From Gadus chalcogrammus (taxonomy: Eukaryota; Chordata; Actinopteri; Gadiformes; Gadidae), in contig NC_079428.1 of assembly GCF_026213295.1 (NCBI RefSeq), positions 3,917,520-3,981,519 on the forward strand: 64,000 nt of DNA. The letters are read 5' to 3'. The translations under genes were made by a program, and so were the position numbers. Position 1 is the stretch's first letter, and every line of letters begins with the position of its first letter. Shown in pieces: positions 45,409 to 64,000 of the stretch. Below the pieces are notes generated by a model that was given only the letters and a program-made list of their open reading frames with translations, did no database searches and was not told the DNA's origin.

Positions 45409-47925
45409 GAGAGAGGGGGAGAGAGAGAGAGGGGGAGAGAGAGAGAGGGGGAGAGACAGAGAGAGACAGAGACGGAGAGAATTATTTAAAAGTGCACTTA
45501 GAATAACATGTTGAACCAGAATATGGTTGAATAATTATTATCATAGATATCTTTGTTGTCCACGGGGAATGTAAGGTTAACCTTACATTTATGGGTGCGT
45601 GGCACTTGGGTCTATGAACATCCTTACTGTAACGACAGTGATATATTGTTGTTTCTCTTCTTCTGACAAATGTACTTATTTTAAGTTGCTTTGGATAAAA
45701 GCGTCTAAATGCCCTTGATGTAACTGTAATTTTTCTGAAAATAATATAATTTTGTTTATGGAATTTTAAAATATGCCTGTATAGCCCCCCCATGCCTCTC
45801 CAGAGTGGGGCGGGGCCCGACCGCGGCGGTCATGGTGCCTCACCCTGCTGGCTGTGAGCACGGCGGTGTGGAAGGCCTGCCTGGCCCGCCCCTCGGACCG
45901 CTCCCTCTCCGACAGCAGGTGGGCCTGCAGCCCGCGCAGGACGTCCCGGTGGTGGCGCTGCAGGCCCGGTCGCTCCTCCCTCAGCTCCCCCAGGCGGGAC
46001 ACACACTGCTGCTCCGCCCCCTGGTGGGGACACGCACATGTAACCCGTGCACACACACACACGCACAAAGTGTGCACGTGAGTGCAGGCACGCACACACA
46101 CACACACACACACACAAGGGAAGGTGTATATAAAAATATATATACAGACATATACACACGCAGCCACACACACAGGAAAAATAAAATAAAACACAATGAG
46201 AAAATAATAACACACACACAGGAGTATATATAAAAACCAACATATACACAAACACACACACGTTCAGATTACATCAGCATTAATGTGTGACTCATCAAAA
46301 GCCTATTTGGCTTTGAACAAATGAACAAAAGTTGATAACTGTATGGGGTAAAAGTGCAGGACCCATATGTATCATACTAATTGACCCATTAAAACACACC
46401 AAGCACAGACTGCACAAGACTCAAACTGTTCTTGAGACGTGGGAGGGGTGGTTGCTATACCTTGTACTGACTGAGATCACGGAGCTCTGCGTCGAGACGA
46501 ACCAGCTCTGTCTCCTTCTCCGTTAACTGCTTCATCAGCTCTACAACAGCGGAAATGGGAAGACGAGGTACATGTACGGGAAAGTATATCGGGTTTTCCA
46601 TTTTAATAGCATTATGTCATAAAATGAATGTACCAATAAATTGACGGCTCAGCTCATTAATGCGTTTTTGTTGTATGCATTCACATTACCTCTCCGATTG
46701 GCCCATTTGATTAGTTTTCCCTTACCATTGGTCCGTCCCTGGAGCTCCTCCCCCTGTCGCTTCAGGTCCATGTGACCCGGGTGGTCAGTGGAGCTGCCCA
46801 TCAAACTCTGAAGCCTCTGGTGTCTCTTGGATTGGTAGGCAATGTACTCTTGCTGGTTGGGGAAGAGTGAGAGAGGTGTACGGATAGACGGGGAGAGAGA
46901 GGTTTAAGTCTTCATTGTGTAACTTAGTCTTCGTGTGTAACTAAGTCTTCAGTGTGTAACTTAGTATTCAGTGTGTAACTAAGTCTTCAGTGTGTAACTA
47001 AGTCTTCAGTGTGTAACTTAGTATTCAGTGTGTAACTAAGTCTTCAGTGTATAACTTAGTATTCAGTGTGTAACTTAGACCTAAGTAAGTTCCTTAGTCT
47101 TCATTGTGTAACTAAGTCTTAAGTGTGTAACTAAGTCTTCAGTGTGTAACTAAGTCTTCAGTGTGTTAGTTAGTCTTCAGTGTGTAACTTAGTATTCATT
47201 ATTTAAATTAGCCTCAGTGTGTAACTTAGACCTAAGTAAGTTACTTAGTCTTCAGTGTGTAATTAAGTCTTATTGTGTAACTAAGTCTTCACTGTGTAAA
47301 TAAGTCTTCAGTATTTAAGTTAGTCTTCAGTAAGTTACTCAGTCTTCAGAGTGTAACTAAGTCTTCAGTGTGTAACTTAGTCTTCAGTGTGTAACTAAGT
47401 CTTCAGTGTGTAACTAAGTCTTCAGTGTGTAACTAAGTCTTCAGTGTGTAAATGTTACTGACACTCTCCAGACGAGTCTGATCCACTTCTCTTTGTAAAG
47501 ACTGATTTTCACAAATCCTGGAATTTAAGGTTAAGTTATCACTTATGTACGCATGTTGAATCAAATAATTTCCCAGAATTCCAAAGCAATCTATGATGTA
47601 AATAGTTATTAATATACACTGTGGTACACTATGGATCCGTTGAATAATGAAGGATACAGCCATTCTTTTCTGTTCTTCAAGTTGTTCCACATATCCCTCA
47701 GTTTTTCATACCTGTAGGTGATACACAAAAACTGAAAAATGTTGCTTCAACAAAGGAAAATACAATGGACACACAACGGATAATATAACATTATATTCAT
47801 CATAGACAGATGGCTTACTCGATATGCAGCAGAGCTTCTCTGGCACGGTCTTGTTCAGCGTTCATTCCCTCTCCAACCTTTTTAGGGGCCGACTTTTTTC
47901 CAGATTTCTTTTTCTTAGGGGCCAT
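45112..47925 (-). CDS. Coiled-coil protein, DUF4515 family (CCDC166-like)
   Basis: Seven exons join in phase to 786 nt (261 residues): 47819-47925, 47658-47711, 47463-47517, 46726-46852, 46461-46540, 45844-46020 and 45112-45297. The N-terminus is very basic (MAPKKKKSGKKSAPKKVGEG). The rest is predicted coiled coil (YEKLRDMWNNLKNRKEW, ENQSLQREVDQTRLES, ELMKQLTEKETELVRLDAEL, VLEENERLIAELQQLIEKAR). The order of blocks (EN.xL then EYIAYQSKRHQRLQ, then a long Arg/Glu helix, then ENERL) parallels DUF4515 proteins such as CCDC166 and BBOF1, which occur in cilia or basal bodies in studied members; a ciliary role here is inference. The last exon may instead splice at GACAG/GTCCCC, because its final residues (LVYPALVYPTVA) come from repeat sequence. 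The paralogue assignment is uncertain. Confidence 0.75.
45299..45475. repeat. (GA)n microsatellite against a coiled-coil-gene acceptor
   Basis: The plus-strand GA tract reads (CT)n on the minus strand and serves as the polypyrimidine tract for exon 45112-45297. Confidence 0.93.
45575..45730. repeat. Dispersed teleost repeat, third copy
   Basis: Carries TCTATGAACATCCTTACTGT, TTGTTGTTTCTC and TTGGATAAAAGCGTCTAAAT, the reverse complement of landmarks at 18183-18540 and 22546-22760. Confidence 0.75.
46895..47455. repeat. Minisatellite of about 20 bp in the coiled-coil gene
   Basis: Around 25 units of AACTAAGTCTTCAGTGTGT with many variants (CTTAGTATTCAG, AACTTAGACCTAAGTAAG). It fills most of the intron between exons 46726-46852 and 47463-47517 and ends a few bases from the donor of the latter. 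Confidence 0.93.
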
Positions 47926-49130
47926 CTGGTACATATTCATACACACATGCGCACACACTGTTAAACTAAACTACGGGCTATGCAGTTTTGCTGACTGCTG
48001 GAGCGCTTTCAAATCAGTGCATGTTACATGAAAATACACAACCACACCACACGTGAAAGTACGCTGGACAAAAACACCTAGCCGTTGTAATGGTAATAAT
48101 AATATTACAGATTTAATACAAAACAAGACCCATAGCTCACCGTCGTTGATGACCTCAGACTGAACAGAGGTGTTGCCAAGAGAACGCTAAACAACTCAAC
48201 TCCCACCGCGGAAGTACTGTGTTGTTTACGATAGATTATGTTAAGGTAAATCACTAGATATTCTTCGTCTATACCATCAATATGGGCAATGGATGCATAT
48301 ATTGACGTGATGAGATGTATTATTTCCACTTCAACTTAATACCTCCTATCAGTTCACGATCGGTTGAATCTAATCGGTCTTTTCAGCCGCCTTTCATTTG
48401 CTCTGCGCGTCTACGGGCGTAATTACGGCGGACTATTTGTAGAATCACAATGAACTCTCTGACCCCTGGATGCAGTCCTCAACTTCTCAATACATGGTCT
48501 TCAATCAAATCTTTACGGCAGTCTATTTAAGAACATTATATATATAATAAACTATAAAAAATAGTTTAAACTATAAAAAATACTCAATGTAATAACAGTC
48601 ACTGGTATATATAGCCTATCGTACTCTCTTGCTGACAATTATTCAAAGGAATGTAAATGTATTCAATAGTTATATAATGGCAAAATATATAAAGTAATAA
48701 TATTTAGTAACGGTATAATTTGGATGTCGAGATGCCATGCTACCACATAATAATGTACACTGCATTCATTTTGCTGCATTCCTACATCACTGTAGGCCTA
48801 CTAGTGACACAAGTCTAACTTCAGGGTTTGATAACGGATAAAACCCGAGATATCAACCCCTCATTTCTCCAGTGCGTCTTCCACACGCACCTTTGCATGT
48901 GGACATCAGAGCAAGCGTGGGACGCGGGTGCGCCTGCGCAGCCTCGACCACAGGGGAGAGGAGGACCACGTACGGCGGTGGAGGAGGAGAAGGAAAGAGG
49001 AGAGGAGGAGAGGATAGACCGACGAGGACCATGAACGCCGTGCCCGGCGTCATCTAGCGTGTTGTTATCGTGCCCTGCTCGTAAGGCGAAGCGTAAACGG
49101 AGCAAGTGGAGTCAGCTGTAATTAGCAGAG
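47926..49130. promoter_or_regulatory. Divergent promoter region between the coiled-coil gene and oga
   Basis: The two genes are head to head with 1.2 kb between start codons. 48840-49110 is richer in CpG than its surroundings and probably contains the oga transcription start. A possible minus-strand start region lies near 48150-48200. An in-frame TAA 12 nt before the oga ATG bounds the oga reading frame. Confidence 0.45.
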
Positions 49131-63933
<14,803 letters not shown>

Positions 63934-64000
63934 GTGGGCCGGGGTCGGGGGTCGGGGGGGGGAATGGAGGAATATACTGTAGGCAATGACACGCTGTTGA
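63934..64000 (+). other. oga intron 15, cut by window edge
   Basis: Begins with GTGGGCC after CACACACAG; G-rich. The rest of the pseudo-acetyltransferase domain must lie beyond the window. Confidence 0.6.

Overview
This is a window of a teleost fish nuclear genome: spliced genes with GT-AG introns, AATAAA poly(A) signals, very dense (GT)n, (CT)n and (CCT)n microsatellites, minisatellites and small foldback/MITE elements, plus a 100-N scaffold gap at 37332-37431. The microsatellite load would suit a gadiform fish, but the species is a guess. There is no prokaryotic operon, phage or CRISPR. Exon models below were made by hand: splice sites were chosen so that each exon keeps the reading phase, and residues were compared with known vertebrate families.

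Layout. 1-5020 (+) holds the last ten coding exons of neurl4, followed by its 3' UTR to about 7260. 9166-13494 (-) holds a complete, compact 18-exon gene for a secreted protein with a ZP-N-type module (egg-coat protein, ZPAX-like). 15996-29132 (-) holds arhgef15 (ephexin-5 RhoGEF: proline/glutamate-rich N-terminus, DH, PH, SH3), with a probable noncoding first exon near 32.6-33.1 kb. About 34.3-37331 (+) looks like the 5' end of hdlbp (vigilin), cut off after ten codons by the gap; no further hdlbp exon follows. 37432-43110 is a block of tRNA-like repeats in both orientations, part of which is a 2.92-kb-offset tandem duplication. 45112-47925 (-) is a small coiled-coil (DUF4515/CCDC166-like) gene. 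49131 to the window end (+) is an O-GlcNAcase gene (oga / mgea5-like) that continues past the edge.

The most unusual region is the oga gene. Intron 6 ends in 31 tandem units (29 of exactly 60 bp, flanked by two of 69 bp). Each unit carries a copy of the intron's 3' splice site and the first 17 nt of exon 7. Unit lengths are multiples of three and the array is open in the oga reading frame, so use of upstream acceptors would add n x 20 residues inside the catalytic barrel. Intron 10 begins with a second minisatellite that repeats the exon-10 5' splice site. Several other splice sites in oga and arhgef15 lie directly against GT/CA, C or GGA tracts.

The genes share no obvious pathway. NEURL4 (centrosome/ubiquitin), ARHGEF15 (RhoA signalling), vigilin (RNA binding) and OGA (O-GlcNAc removal) are separate housekeeping or signalling genes. 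The coiled-coil gene and oga are head to head and may share a divergent promoter.
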